In this document: one piece after another, positions 27,493 to 35,818 of the stretch
Numbering within the stretch: the stretch's first letter is position 1
Layout: each line of letters starts with the position of its first letter
Source: DATIUV01 sp049322755
Lineage (GTDB): Bacteria > Pseudomonadota > Gammaproteobacteria > Burkholderiales > UBA6910
Length of the DNA: 64,000 bases
NCBI GenBank assembly: GCA_049322755.1
Contig: JBMOQX010000011.1
Location: 94,155 to 158,154, forward strand
Direction of reading: 5' to 3'
The notes under the pieces: model-generated
Database searches by the model: none
The model's input: the letters and a program-made list of their open reading frames with translations, nothing else
What the model was told of the DNA's origin: nothing
Position numbers and translations under genes: made by a program

Positions 27493-28554
27493 ATGACGAC
27501 CTATCCCGCATACAAGGTGTGCGCCGCCCACGTGGCGCCGGTATTCCTCGACACGTCCGCCACGGTGGACAAGGCCTGCGCGCTGATCGCCGAGGCGGCA
27601 CGCAATGGTGCGCGCCTGATCGCGTTTCCCGAGTCGTTCCTGCCGGGGTTCCCGGTGTGGGCCGCGGTGCTGCCGCCGATCAAGGGTCACGATCTGTTTC
27701 GACGCCTGGCGGCTAGCGCGGTCATCGTCCCGGGCCCGGAGATCAAGCGCATCGGCGAGGCGGCGCGCCGCAGCCGCATCTTCGTCTCGCTCGGGCTGAC
27801 CGAAATTTCGCCGGTGTCGGTCGGCTGCCTGTGGAACACCAACGTACTGATCGGCGACGACGGCAGCCTGCTCAACCATCACCGCAAGCTGGTGCCGACG
27901 TTCTACGAGAAGCTGGTCTGGGCGAGCGGCGACGGCGCGGGCCTGCGGGTATGCGATACCGCCATTGGCAAGATCGGCATGCTGATTTGCGGCGAGAACA
28001 CCAATCCGCTGGCGCGCTACGCGCTCATCGCCCAGGGGGAACAGATGCATGTCTCCTCGTATCCACCGGTATGGCCGACCCGGGAGCCGGGCGAGAGCGG
28101 GCGCTACGACCTCGCTTCGGCGATCCGCATCCGCGCGGGTGCGCACTCGTTCGAGGGCAAAGTCTTCAATATCGTAGCCTCCGCGTTCCTGGACGACACC
28201 TTGCTGAAGGCGCTGACCTGCCTTGGCAAGGACGGGATCCGAACGCTGACGGAAAGCCCGCGCGGCGTGTCGCTGGTGATCGGTCCCGCCGGCGAAGTGA
28301 TCAGCGACACTCTGTGCGAGTCCGAGGGGCTGCTGTACTGCGACATTGATCTGGCGCAGTGCGTGGAACCAAAGCAGTTCCACGACGTGGTGGGTTACTA
28401 CAACCGCTTCGACGTGTTCCACCTGACGGTGAACCCGGAGCGCCTGCAGCCGATCGAGATGGCCCGCGCGCCGTCGGGCGGAGAGGCCGAGCGTGGCGTC
28501 CCGCGGACGGACGCGGCCGCCAAGGCGCCGCGCCGGCGCACGACGGTGACCTGA
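27493..28554 (+). CDS. Nitrilase (carbon-nitrogen hydrolase)
   Basis: A 353-residue nitrilase-branch enzyme hydrolysing a nitrile to the carboxylic acid and ammonia. The Glu-Lys-Cys triad is visible: E47 in AFPESFLPGFPVW, K132 in HHRKLVPTFYEK and C166 in LICGENTNPLARYAL. The CGENTN context is that of bacterial aliphatic/aryl nitrilases rather than cyanide hydratases. The last 40 residues are charged and probably disordered. It is the terminal gene of the LIV-type transport operon, 35 bases after the binding-protein gene, suggesting uptake and hydrolysis of one class of compound. Confidence 0.9.
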   Translation: MTTYPAYKVCAAHVAPVFLDTSATVDKACALIAEAARNGARLIAFPESFLPGFPVWAAVLPPIKGHDLFRRLAASAVIVPGPEIKRIGEAARRSRIFVSLGLTEISPVSVGCLWNTNVLIGDDGSLLNHHRKLVPTFYEKLVWASGDGAGLRVCDTAIGKIGMLICGENTNPLARYALIAQGEQMHVSSYPPVWPTREPGESGRYDLASAIRIRAGAHSFEGKVFNIVASAFLDDTLLKALTCLGKDGIRTLTESPRGVSLVIGPAGEVISDTLCESEGLLYCDIDLAQCVEPKQFHDVVGYYNRFDVFHLTVNPERLQPIEMARAPSGGEAERGVPRTDAAAKAPRRRTTVT

Positions 28555-28575
28555 CCCCGGCGCCGGAAAGAAGAC

Positions 28576-28601
28576 GGCGGCGCCCGAGCGCCGCCTTTTT
28601 T
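28576..28601 (+). terminator. Rho-independent terminator, likely bidirectional
   Basis: An 8-bp GC stem GGCGGCGC/GCGCCGCC (28576-28583 with 28588-28595), loop CCGA, then six T (28596-28601). It lies 21 bases past the nitrilase stop. On the other strand the stem is followed by TCTTCTTT, so it may also end the convergent isocitrate dehydrogenase transcript. Confidence 0.88.
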
Positions 28602-28614
28602 CGTTTTCGGACCG

Positions 28615-30063
28615 CTACTGGCCCTGGCCCAGCGAGTAGCCGGGCTCGCCGTCGAAGGTGCAGAGGTGCTCGGTCTTGATGAAGTCGATGCCGGCGCCGG
28701 CGCAGCGCGCCAGCAGCCGCACCAGCGACGCGTGGTCGGTGGTGCTGCGGCCGTGGTTCGCCATGAAGCGGCAGCGCCAGTGATCGGTGCAGAACGTCTC
28801 CGGCAAACCCTCCGGCCACACCTTGACGCCGCGGTTGGTGATCAACTTCAGTTCGAACTCCTCGCCGGCGGCGCCGGCCAGCTCCTGGGCCAGGGAATCG
28901 GCCGGGCCGCGGTAGTTGACGAAGACGTCGATGCCGACGATCTCCTTGCGGGCCGGCTCGCGCGGCTCCGGCTCCGGCACTGTGATGCCGGGCTGGTCGG
29001 CGCGGTAGCGCGCGGGCTTCAGCGTGGCCGGGCGCTCGCCGAGGCGCGCAATCACCGCGTCGGCGAATTCCCGCGTGCCGACCTTCGCGCGGCTCGCGCC
29101 CTCGCTCCAGATGTCGTAGGTGTGGATGCCGTCCTCGATGGTTTTGAGCCAGGCGTTGTGCACCCGCTCGGCGACCTCACCCTGGCCGATGTGCACCAGC
29201 ATCTGCACGCCGGCCAGCAGCAGGCCGGAGGGATTGGCGACGTTCTGGCCGGCACGCCGCGGCGCGCTGCCGTGGATCGCCTCGAACATGGCGCCGTGCC
29301 GGCCGATGTTGGCCGAGCCGGCCAGCCCCACCGAGCCGGCGATCTGGGCCGCGACATCGGAGAGGATGTCGCCGTACAGGTTCGGCATCACCACGACGTC
29401 GAACGCCTCCGGCGTGTCGGCCAGCTTGGCGGCGCCGATGTCGACGATCCAGTGCTCGCTCTCCAGGTCCGGATACTCCCGCGCCACCTCGTCGAAGACC
29501 CTGTGGAACAGGCCGTCGGTGAGCTTCATGATGTTGTCCTTGGTGAAGCAGGTCACCTTGCGGCGGCCGTGGGCGCGCGCGTACTCGAACGCGTAGCGCA
29601 CGATCTTCTCGCACCCCGGCCGGGAGACGAGCTTCAGGCACTGGAACACCTCGTCCGACTGCCGGTGCTCGATGCCGGCGTAGAGGTCTTCCTCGTTCTC
29701 GCGCACGATCACGACGTCCATGCCGGGATGGCGCGTGCGCACGAACGGCTCGTAGGCGACGCATGGGCGCACGTTGGAGAACAGTCCCAGCGTCTTGCGG
29801 ATGGTGACGTTGAGGCTCTTGTAGCCGCCGCCCTGGGGCGTCGTGATCGGCGCCTTGAGGAACACCCGGGTGCGGCGCAGCGAGTCCCACGCCTCCGGCG
29901 CGATGCCGGAGGTGTGGCCGCGCAGGTAGACGGCTTCGCCCGCCTCGATGGTCTCGATCGCGAGCCGCGCACCGGCGGCATCCAGCACGCGCAGCGTCGC
30001 GTCCATGATCTCGGGGCCGATGCCGTCGCCGTGGGCGACGGTGACCGGTACCGGCGAGTTCAT
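28615..30063 (-). CDS. Isocitrate dehydrogenase, Thermus-type with C-terminal extension
   Basis: Decarboxylating dehydrogenase of the isocitrate/isopropylmalate family, 482 residues. Features are VTVAHGDGIGPEIMDATLRV, the phosphate-loop region SLNVTIRKTLGLFSNVRP, VIVRENEEDLYAGIEH, the lysine in CFTKDNIMKLTDG, MPNLYGDILSDVAAQIAGS and FEAIHGSAP. The core of about 335 residues is followed by a C-terminal domain of about 130 residues (VGIDVFVNYRGPADSLAQEL), as in the Thermus thermophilus enzyme, which is NADP-linked. The start overlaps the preceding small gene by 4 bases. A second, housekeeping ICD is likely elsewhere. Confidence 0.88.
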   Translation of the reverse strand: MNSPVPVTVAHGDGIGPEIMDATLRVLDAAGARLAIETIEAGEAVYLRGHTSGIAPEAWDSLRRTRVFLKAPITTPQGGGYKSLNVTIRKTLGLFSNVRPCVAYEPFVRTRHPGMDVVIVRENEEDLYAGIEHRQSDEVFQCLKLVSRPGCEKIVRYAFEYARAHGRRKVTCFTKDNIMKLTDGLFHRVFDEVAREYPDLESEHWIVDIGAAKLADTPEAFDVVVMPNLYGDILSDVAAQIAGSVGLAGSANIGRHGAMFEAIHGSAPRRAGQNVANPSGLLLAGVQMLVHIGQGEVAERVHNAWLKTIEDGIHTYDIWSEGASRAKVGTREFADAVIARLGERPATLKPARYRADQPGITVPEPEPREPARKEIVGIDVFVNYRGPADSLAQELAGAAGEEFELKLITNRGVKVWPEGLPETFCTDHWRCRFMANHGRSTTDHASLVRLLARCAGAGIDFIKTEHLCTFDGEPGYSLGQGQ

Positions 30064-30302
30064 GCCGCGCTCCGCGCCTCGGTGCCGAAGCCGCGCGGCA
30101 GAGGCACCTTCAGCTGGCGCGACAGCTCCGAGGCGACGTCGGGGTCCACTGCCTGGCGATAGCCGGCGTCGTTCACCAGCGGATTGCCCTCCCAGACCCA
30201 GTCGTCGCGCTGCTCGGCGGTGGGGAACACCCGGATGCGGACCCGCTCGCGGCCGGGAGCGGGGCGGTTTTTGCCGTACAGGTACTCGATCGCGTAGAAC
30301 AT
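30060..30302 (-). CDS. Small uncharacterised protein coupled to isocitrate dehydrogenase
   Basis: An 80-residue soluble protein beginning MFYAIEYLYGKNRPAPGRER, with a mixed alpha/beta pattern (VRIRVFPTAEQRDDWVWEG) and no membrane helix or cysteine cluster. Family not recognised. Its ATG has GAGGAGACGAAGTC directly upstream, and its TGA overlaps the isocitrate dehydrogenase ATG (ATGA), so the two are translationally coupled. An upstream in-frame ATG at 30398 is less likely because it would span the divergent promoter region. Confidence 0.7.
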   Translation of the reverse strand: MFYAIEYLYGKNRPAPGRERVRIRVFPTAEQRDDWVWEGNPLVNDAGYRQAVDPDVASELSRQLKVPLPRGFGTEARSAA

Positions 30303-30453
30303 GACTTCGTCTCCTCGAGGGTTCGGGCGCCGGCAGGACCCGGCGCGCTCGTAGTGCTTGGACGTTCCGGGGGCACATCCTGGTTCATAGACTTTCATGA
30401 AAACTCACCTATATAATCATTGATGAATATCTATGGTTTAGCCCGCCCGTGCC

Positions 30454-31356
30454 ATGCATGTGACGTTTCGCCAGCTCCGGGTTTTCGAGGCGGTGGCCCG
30501 CCGCAGCAGCGTCACGCGCGCGGCCGAGGAGTTGCATCTGACCCAGCCGACGGTATCCGTCCAGATCCGGCAACTTGCGGACGCGGTGGGCCTGCCCCTG
30601 TTCGAGCAGATCGGCAAGCGGCTGCATCTCACCGATGCCGGCCGCGAACTTCAGGGCACATGCCGGCAGCTGTTCGACGTCTGGTCCGGGTTCGAGCAGA
30701 CGGTGGACGCGATGAGGGGCCTGAAGCGCGGGCGCCTGCGCCTCGCGGTCGTGACGACCGCCAAGTATTTTGTGCCGCGCCTGCTGGGGCCGTTCTGCGC
30801 CCGCTTTCCGGAAATCGAGGTGGCGCTGGAGGTGGCCAACCGGGACGCGGTGCTGGCGCGCCTCGCCGCCAACCTGGACGACCTCTACATCATGGGCATG
30901 CCACCGCAGCATTACGACATCGAGTCGGTGCCTTTCCTCGACAATCCGCTGGTGGTGATCGCCCCGCGCCATCACGCGCTGGTGGGGCGCAAACGCGTGC
31001 CGCTCAAGCGGCTGCTGCAGGAACGCTTCGTCATGCGCGAGGCGGGCTCGGGAACGCGCCTCGCGGCGGAGCAGTTTCTCGCCAGGCGCAAGCTCGCGCT
31101 GCCGGTGAAGATGGAGATCGCCAGCAACGAGGCGGTGCGCCAGGCCGTGGCGAGCGGACTGGGCCTGTCGGTGATCTCATTGCACGCCGTGGGGCCGCAG
31201 GACGGCGTGGCCGTGCTGGATGTGGAGGGCTTCCCGATCCAGCGCGCCTGGCACGCGCTCTACCCGCGCGGGCGCAAGCTCTCGCCGGTGGCGGCCACCT
31301 TTTTCGAATTCATGCGCAGCGGACGGCTGGACGAGACCGCCGCCCGGCGCCGCTGA
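30454..31356 (+). CDS. LysR family regulator, CbbR-like
   Basis: A 300-residue LysR regulator. The N-terminus (MHVTFRQLRVFEAVARRSSV, EELHLTQPTVSVQIRQLADA) and the effector domain (FARFPEIEVALEVANRD-like block) are closest in pattern to CbbR/RbcR-type regulators. It is divergent from the small gene plus isocitrate dehydrogenase, and the 151-base gap contains an unusually AT-rich stretch (about 30401-30440) with the inverted repeat TCAT-TG-ATGA at 30417-30426. Control of the divergent operon is therefore likely; no carbon-fixation gene is in the window. Confidence 0.9.
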   Translation: MHVTFRQLRVFEAVARRSSVTRAAEELHLTQPTVSVQIRQLADAVGLPLFEQIGKRLHLTDAGRELQGTCRQLFDVWSGFEQTVDAMRGLKRGRLRLAVVTTAKYFVPRLLGPFCARFPEIEVALEVANRDAVLARLAANLDDLYIMGMPPQHYDIESVPFLDNPLVVIAPRHHALVGRKRVPLKRLLQERFVMREAGSGTRLAAEQFLARRKLALPVKMEIASNEAVRQAVASGLGLSVISLHAVGPQDGVAVLDVEGFPIQRAWHALYPRGRKLSPVAATFFEFMRSGRLDETAARRR

Positions 31357-31390
31357 GTGCGGCATTTCCCGCACGGGACCGGCGGCGGAC

Positions 31391-32509
31391 CTACTTCGCC
31401 GGTTCCGCTGCGGCCTCCGCAGCGCCGCTTTTCTCCATGTCGGGCAGCAGCGGCCGGTTGGCCGCGCGCTTGGCCTCGATTTCCTTGATGGTGGCCTCCA
31501 TGGCGACGAAACGCTCCGGCGTCGTCGGGTGCGAGGCCAGCATGCCGCCGCGGCTGATGCTGCCGGGGTGCTCGGCCGCCAGCCTGCGCCAGAACAACGG
31601 CGCGCCGTCCACCCTGCCGCCGGAGCGCGCCAGCATGTAGAGCCCCACGTAATCGGCCTCGGCCTCGAAGTCCTTGGAGTAGTAGTTGGCGGCGAGCGAG
31701 CCGAACAGCCCGCCGGTGCTGATGCCGTAGGCCGCCGCCAGGATGTCCACCACCGAGCCGATCCAGTAGTTGGTGGTCTGGGACTGCACGTGGGTCATGG
31801 CGTTGTGGGCCAGCTCGTGGGCCACCACCAGCGCGATCTCCTCGTCGCTCTCGGCAAAGCGCATCAGCCCCTTCTGGATCACCACCTTGGCTCCGTCGGC
31901 GTAGGCGTTGACCTCGTCGCCGGGGCCGACGATCACCGGGTAGTCGCAGATCAGGTCGGGGTTCAGCACCAGCGTCCGCTCGGCCTCGCCTCGGCGGACG
32001 GTGAGGTTCACCGGCACGCCGGCTTTCAGCTCCGTCTGCGTGATCTCGAAGAACGCCTTGGTGGCGAACTCGCCGCGCGGGACCGGCTGGCTGTTCAGCG
32101 CCAGCAGCACGTCGCGCTCCCTCAGGCCCGCGATCTCGCCCGGCGAGCCCGGCGGCACCTGCATCACTGTCAGCTCGTCGGTGAGCTTCAGCTCCTCGGC
32201 GGCGATGGCCCGCAGCTCGGGCGAAAAGCTGTAGGTGTTGACATAGAGCGCGCCGATGGTGAGCCGCGTCTTGTCCTTGCACAGCAGCGCCGCGTTCTCC
32301 AGGATCGGGTAAGCGATTCGCGTGAGCCGTGCCTGCCGCTGCATCTGGGTCTGCAGCGCCAGCGCCCGCTGCTTCCTGGCTTCCTCCTCCACCAGGCCCG
32401 GGTCGACGTCGACGCGCTTGGTCGTCGGCGCGCAGGCGGCGAGCGCAGCCGCCAGCAGCAGCCAGGGCAGGGTGCGAGGGGGGGCGGCGGGCATCGGCGT
32501 TTTCGACAT
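31391..32509 (-). CDS. M48 family metalloprotease lipoprotein with PDZ domain
   Basis: A 372-residue envelope protease. The signal peptide ends in the lipobox LAAC (C26). A PDZ-like region (about 115-175, VPPGSPGEIAGLRERDVLLA) comes before the peptidase domain, whose zinc motif is HELAH (231-235); the third ligand is expected in DFEAEADYVGLYML. It is a BepA/LoiP relative, probably acting on misfolded outer-membrane proteins. The PDZ-before-protease order is a recognisable variant. Transcribed alone. Confidence 0.9.
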   Translation of the reverse strand: MSKTPMPAAPPRTLPWLLLAAALAACAPTTKRVDVDPGLVEEEARKQRALALQTQMQRQARLTRIAYPILENAALLCKDKTRLTIGALYVNTYSFSPELRAIAAEELKLTDELTVMQVPPGSPGEIAGLRERDVLLALNSQPVPRGEFATKAFFEITQTELKAGVPVNLTVRRGEAERTLVLNPDLICDYPVIVGPGDEVNAYADGAKVVIQKGLMRFAESDEEIALVVAHELAHNAMTHVQSQTTNYWIGSVVDILAAAYGISTGGLFGSLAANYYSKDFEAEADYVGLYMLARSGGRVDGAPLFWRRLAAEHPGSISRGGMLASHPTTPERFVAMEATIKEIEAKRAANRPLLPDMEKSGAAEAAAEPAK

Positions 32510-32693
32510 GGCAAGAAGGCTACGGCGCCTTCATACTCCCGCGGCTGCCGGCAGTCAATCGCGCGGCGACGGGCGGCACACGGTGCGCGCGGCGGAACGG
32601 ATGTGCCGGGCAGCAGTCTTGATTATCAGGCGCAACAGGCCCCATCATCGGCCGCTCGCGCAAGCCGAACCAACCGAGGTTTCTCACCCACCC

Positions 32694-33944
32694 ATGCATA
32701 TCGTCGTCCTCGGCGCCGGCGTCGTCGGCGCCACCAGCGCCTGGTTCCTCGCCCGGGAGGGCCATCGCGTCACCGTCGTCGACCGCCAGCCCGAGGCGGC
32801 GCGCGAGACCAGCTTCGCCAACGGCGGCCAGGTGTCGGTGAGCCACGCCGAGCCGTGGGCCAACCCGGACGCGCCGGCGCGCATCCTCAAGTGGCTCGGC
32901 CGCGAGGACGCGCCGCTCCGGTTCCGCCCGCGGCTCGATGTCGCCCAGTGGGGATGGGGCGCGCGCTTCCTGCTGGAATGCCTGCCAGCGCGAACCGCTC
33001 GCAACGCGGCGGCGGTCGCGGCGCTGGCCAGGCTGTCGCACGCCGAGCTCAAGCAAGTGCGCGCCGAGACCGGCATCGAGTACGACAGCCTGGCGAAGGG
33101 CATCCTCCACGTCTTCACCGAGCCGGCCGACTACGAGGCGGCGCGGCGCAAGATTCCCGGGCTGCAGGCGCTCGGGCTCCATCTTGAGATGAAGACGCGC
33201 GACGAGTGCTGCGCCATCGAGCCCGCGCTGGCGGCGTCCCGCGTCACGATCCACGGCGGGTTCTACTGCCCGGACGACGAATCGGGTGACGCGCGCAAGT
33301 TCACACAGGCGCTGGCGGCGCGCGCGGCGGCGGAGGGCGTGGAGTTCCGGTACGGCGTGACGGTGGAACGCCTTGAGCGCAAAAGCGGCCGGATCACCGG
33401 CGTGCGGGTCGACAGCGGCAGCGGGAAGGAATCGTTAAGCGCCGACGCCTACGTGCTCTCGCTCGGCAGCTACAGCCCGCGCTTCACGGCGCCGCTGGGC
33501 GAGCGCCTGCCGATCTTCCCGGTGAAAGGCTATTCGGTGACCATCCCCGCCGGCGCCGGCGCACCGTTCGTCAGCCTCACCGACGAAGCGCAGAAGCTGG
33601 TGTTCTCCCGGCTTGGCGAGCGCCTGCGCGTTGCCGGCATGGCGGAGCTGGCCGGCTATGAGCTCACCATCGACGAGGCCCGGTGCCGGCGCGTCCTCGA
33701 CCGCGTTTTCCAGCTCCTGCCCGAGGCCGGCGACCGCGCTCAAGCCGAGCCCTGGACCGGCCTGCGCCCCGCCACCCCCGGCAACGTCCCCGTCATCGGC
33801 CGTTCGCGCCGCTATCGCAACCTCTGTTACAACACCGGCCACGGCACGCTGGGGTGGACGCTCTCGTGCGGGTCGGCGCGGGTGCTGGCGGACGTGGTTG
33901 CCGGGCGGGAGTTGGAGATCGGGTTTCCGGTGTGGGGGGTTTGA
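32694..33944 (+). CDS. D-amino acid dehydrogenase small subunit-like flavoenzyme (DadA type)
   Basis: FAD-dependent, membrane-associated dehydrogenase that oxidises D-amino acids to 2-oxo acids and passes electrons to quinone. The 416 residues start with the dinucleotide motif VVLGAGVVGATSAWFLAREG, then SFANGGQVSVSHAEPWANP, and close with WTGLRPATPGNVPVIG and the GHGTLGWTLSCGSA FAD segment, all typical of DadA. The ATG at 32694 fits the conserved N-terminus. No alanine racemase gene is adjacent, so D-alanine catabolism is not proven. Confidence 0.9.
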   Translation: MHIVVLGAGVVGATSAWFLAREGHRVTVVDRQPEAARETSFANGGQVSVSHAEPWANPDAPARILKWLGREDAPLRFRPRLDVAQWGWGARFLLECLPARTARNAAAVAALARLSHAELKQVRAETGIEYDSLAKGILHVFTEPADYEAARRKIPGLQALGLHLEMKTRDECCAIEPALAASRVTIHGGFYCPDDESGDARKFTQALAARAAAEGVEFRYGVTVERLERKSGRITGVRVDSGSGKESLSADAYVLSLGSYSPRFTAPLGERLPIFPVKGYSVTIPAGAGAPFVSLTDEAQKLVFSRLGERLRVAGMAELAGYELTIDEARCRRVLDRVFQLLPEAGDRAQAEPWTGLRPATPGNVPVIGRSRRYRNLCYNTGHGTLGWTLSCGSARVLADVVAGRELEIGFPVWGV

Positions 33945-34073
33945 GGATGGGTTCTATTGTCCCCGCACCTTTGTGCCGCTGCCGGATGCGGATTAGACTC
34001 GCGGACTGACCGACGAGCGCGGCGCGCGATCGATGCGCCGCGCCGCGATGCGCCAAAGGAGCCGAACCCGCCC

Positions 34074-34913
34074 ATGAAAAACACGCTCGCCTGGGTGATA
34101 TCCATCGCCGTCCTGGCCGGCATCGTATTCTTCCTGTTCCCGAAGAAGGCCGGCGAGCCGCCGCCGGCACCGCCGCCGCGCGCCGAAGTTCCACCGCCGC
34201 CGCCACCGCCTCCGGCCGAGCCGGCCATCAGGCATCCCCTGCCGGAAACGCCGCCGGCGGAAGCGGCGAAGCCGCTGCCCGCGCTCGCGGAGAGCGACGC
34301 CGAGGTCAAGGACGCGCTCGCCGGCGTGGTCGGTGCCGAGGCCCTGGAGCGTTTTTACCTCGAAGGCATGATCCGCCGCATCGTGACGACGGTGGACAAT
34401 CTGCCGCGCCGGAAAGTGGCGCTCAAGGTGCTGCCGGTGAAACCGGTGGGCGGGCAGTTCGCGGTGAGCGGCAAGGACGCGACGCTGGAGATTTCCCCCG
34501 CCAACGCGGCCCGCTACGCGCCGTACGTGAAGCTGGCGCAGGCGGCGAACGCGAAGCAGGCCGCGGCGCTGTACCGCCGCTACTATCCGCTGTTCCAGCA
34601 GGCCTACGAGGAGCTGGGGTATCCCGGCAAGTACTTCAACGACCGGCTGGTGGAAGTGATCGACCACCTGCTGGCGGCGCCGGAAGTCAAAGGTCCGATC
34701 CGGCTCACCCAGCCCAAGGTGCTCTACCAGTTCGCCGATCCGGAGCTGGAGGCGCTCTCGGCCGGGCAGAAATTCCTGGTGCGCATCGGCCCCGGGAACG
34801 CCGCTGCGATGAAGGCGAAGCTGCGGGAACTGCGCGCCGAGGTGACGTCGGCGCCGCCCGCTGCGGCGGCCAGGCCGCAGGGGCGCATCGAAGGCGTGCG
34901 GCAGAGCCAGTAG
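34074..34913 (+). CDS. DUF3014 domain protein, membrane-anchored
   Basis: A 279-residue protein with one N-terminal helix (LAWVISIAVLAGIVFFLF), a proline-rich linker (about 28-65, with eight prolines in a row) and a C-terminal DUF3014 domain (ERFYLEGMIRRIVTTVDNLP, ALYRRYYPLFQQAYEELGYP, NDRLVEVIDHLLAAPEV). It probably spans the inner membrane once with the domain in the periplasm. The function of DUF3014 is not established. The ATG at 34074 sits after GGAGCCGAACCCGCCC. Confidence 0.85.
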   Translation: MKNTLAWVISIAVLAGIVFFLFPKKAGEPPPAPPPRAEVPPPPPPPPAEPAIRHPLPETPPAEAAKPLPALAESDAEVKDALAGVVGAEALERFYLEGMIRRIVTTVDNLPRRKVALKVLPVKPVGGQFAVSGKDATLEISPANAARYAPYVKLAQAANAKQAAALYRRYYPLFQQAYEELGYPGKYFNDRLVEVIDHLLAAPEVKGPIRLTQPKVLYQFADPELEALSAGQKFLVRIGPGNAAAMKAKLRELRAEVTSAPPAAAARPQGRIEGVRQSQ

Positions 34914-34940
34914 CAGAACCGGCGTCGCGCGGAGGCGCGC

Positions 34941-35765
34941 TCATGCCCGGGCGCGCCGGCGGCTCGCGAGATAGATTCCGAGGAAGATCAGTCCGGTGCC
35001 GACGATGTGGTAGGCCTGAAGTGTCTCGCCGAGGAAAGCAACCGACAGCAGGGCGGTGAACACAGGCAGCAGGTACATGAACGGCCCTGCGGCGTTGGGC
35101 CCCAGCTGTTGCACGCCGCGGTTCCAGAAGATGTACGCCGCCACCGTCGCGAACACGCCGATGTAGCCGATGCCGAGCACGGAGCCGGCATCCACCTTGA
35201 GGCGGGCGCCGCCGGCGATCTCGAGCCAGCGCAGGCAGAGGGTGTAGACGGCCCAGGACACGGTCGCCAGCAGGATCCAGAAATCGCCCGGATTGAGCGC
35301 GAGCCCCGCCAGCGCCGCCGGATCGCCGCGGGTGACGATCCAGGCCACGCCGCCGAGGGAGAGCAGCACGCCGAGCCCGGCGGCCGGCCGCAGCCGCTCG
35401 GCGAAGAACAGTGCCCCGATGAGGACGATGAAGATCGGCGACGTGGAATTGAGCAGCGAGCCGTTGATCGCCGGGGTCGAGCGCAGGCCGGTGTAGACGG
35501 GGACGTGCTGCAGCACGGTGGCGAGCAGCGCGAGGATGCAGAGCCGGCCCCACGCGCCGCGGATAGCGGGCCAGTGGCGCAGCAGGTCCGCCGCGGTGAG
35601 CGGCAGCAGCACGAGTGCGGCAATCACCCAGCGCCAGAACGTGATGGCCACGGGCGGAGCATCAAACCGCAGTGCTCGCCCGATGGCCCAGTTGCCGGCC
35701 CAGAAGAATACCGCGCAGGCGAGCAATGCGTATGCGACAAGCCTTCCCTCGCGGCGTGGCGTCAC
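34941..35765 (-). CDS. EamA-family DMT transporter with apparent loss of one helix
   Basis: Inner-membrane transporter of the drug/metabolite superfamily, 274 residues. It contains the usual first EamA repeat (five helices, ALLACAVFFWAGNWAIGRAL to LLSLGGVAWIVTRG) and the end of the second (YIFWNRGVQQLGPNAAGPF, FLGETL). In the second repeat, SWAVYTLCLRW runs straight into LEIAGGARLKVDAGSVLG, so the usual helix 7 (about 25-30 residues) appears to be missing, leaving nine helices. The frame is intact. It may be inactive, or inverted in its C-terminal half; transport substrate unknown. Confidence 0.85.
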   Translation of the reverse strand: MTPRREGRLVAYALLACAVFFWAGNWAIGRALRFDAPPVAITFWRWVIAALVLLPLTAADLLRHWPAIRGAWGRLCILALLATVLQHVPVYTGLRSTPAINGSLLNSTSPIFIVLIGALFFAERLRPAAGLGVLLSLGGVAWIVTRGDPAALAGLALNPGDFWILLATVSWAVYTLCLRWLEIAGGARLKVDAGSVLGIGYIGVFATVAAYIFWNRGVQQLGPNAAGPFMYLLPVFTALLSVAFLGETLQAYHIVGTGLIFLGIYLASRRRARA

Positions 35766-35818
35766 CGGCGCCGCTCGCTTGGCTGCCCCGGACGTAGGCC
35801 ACCCCTATCGCGGCGCAT

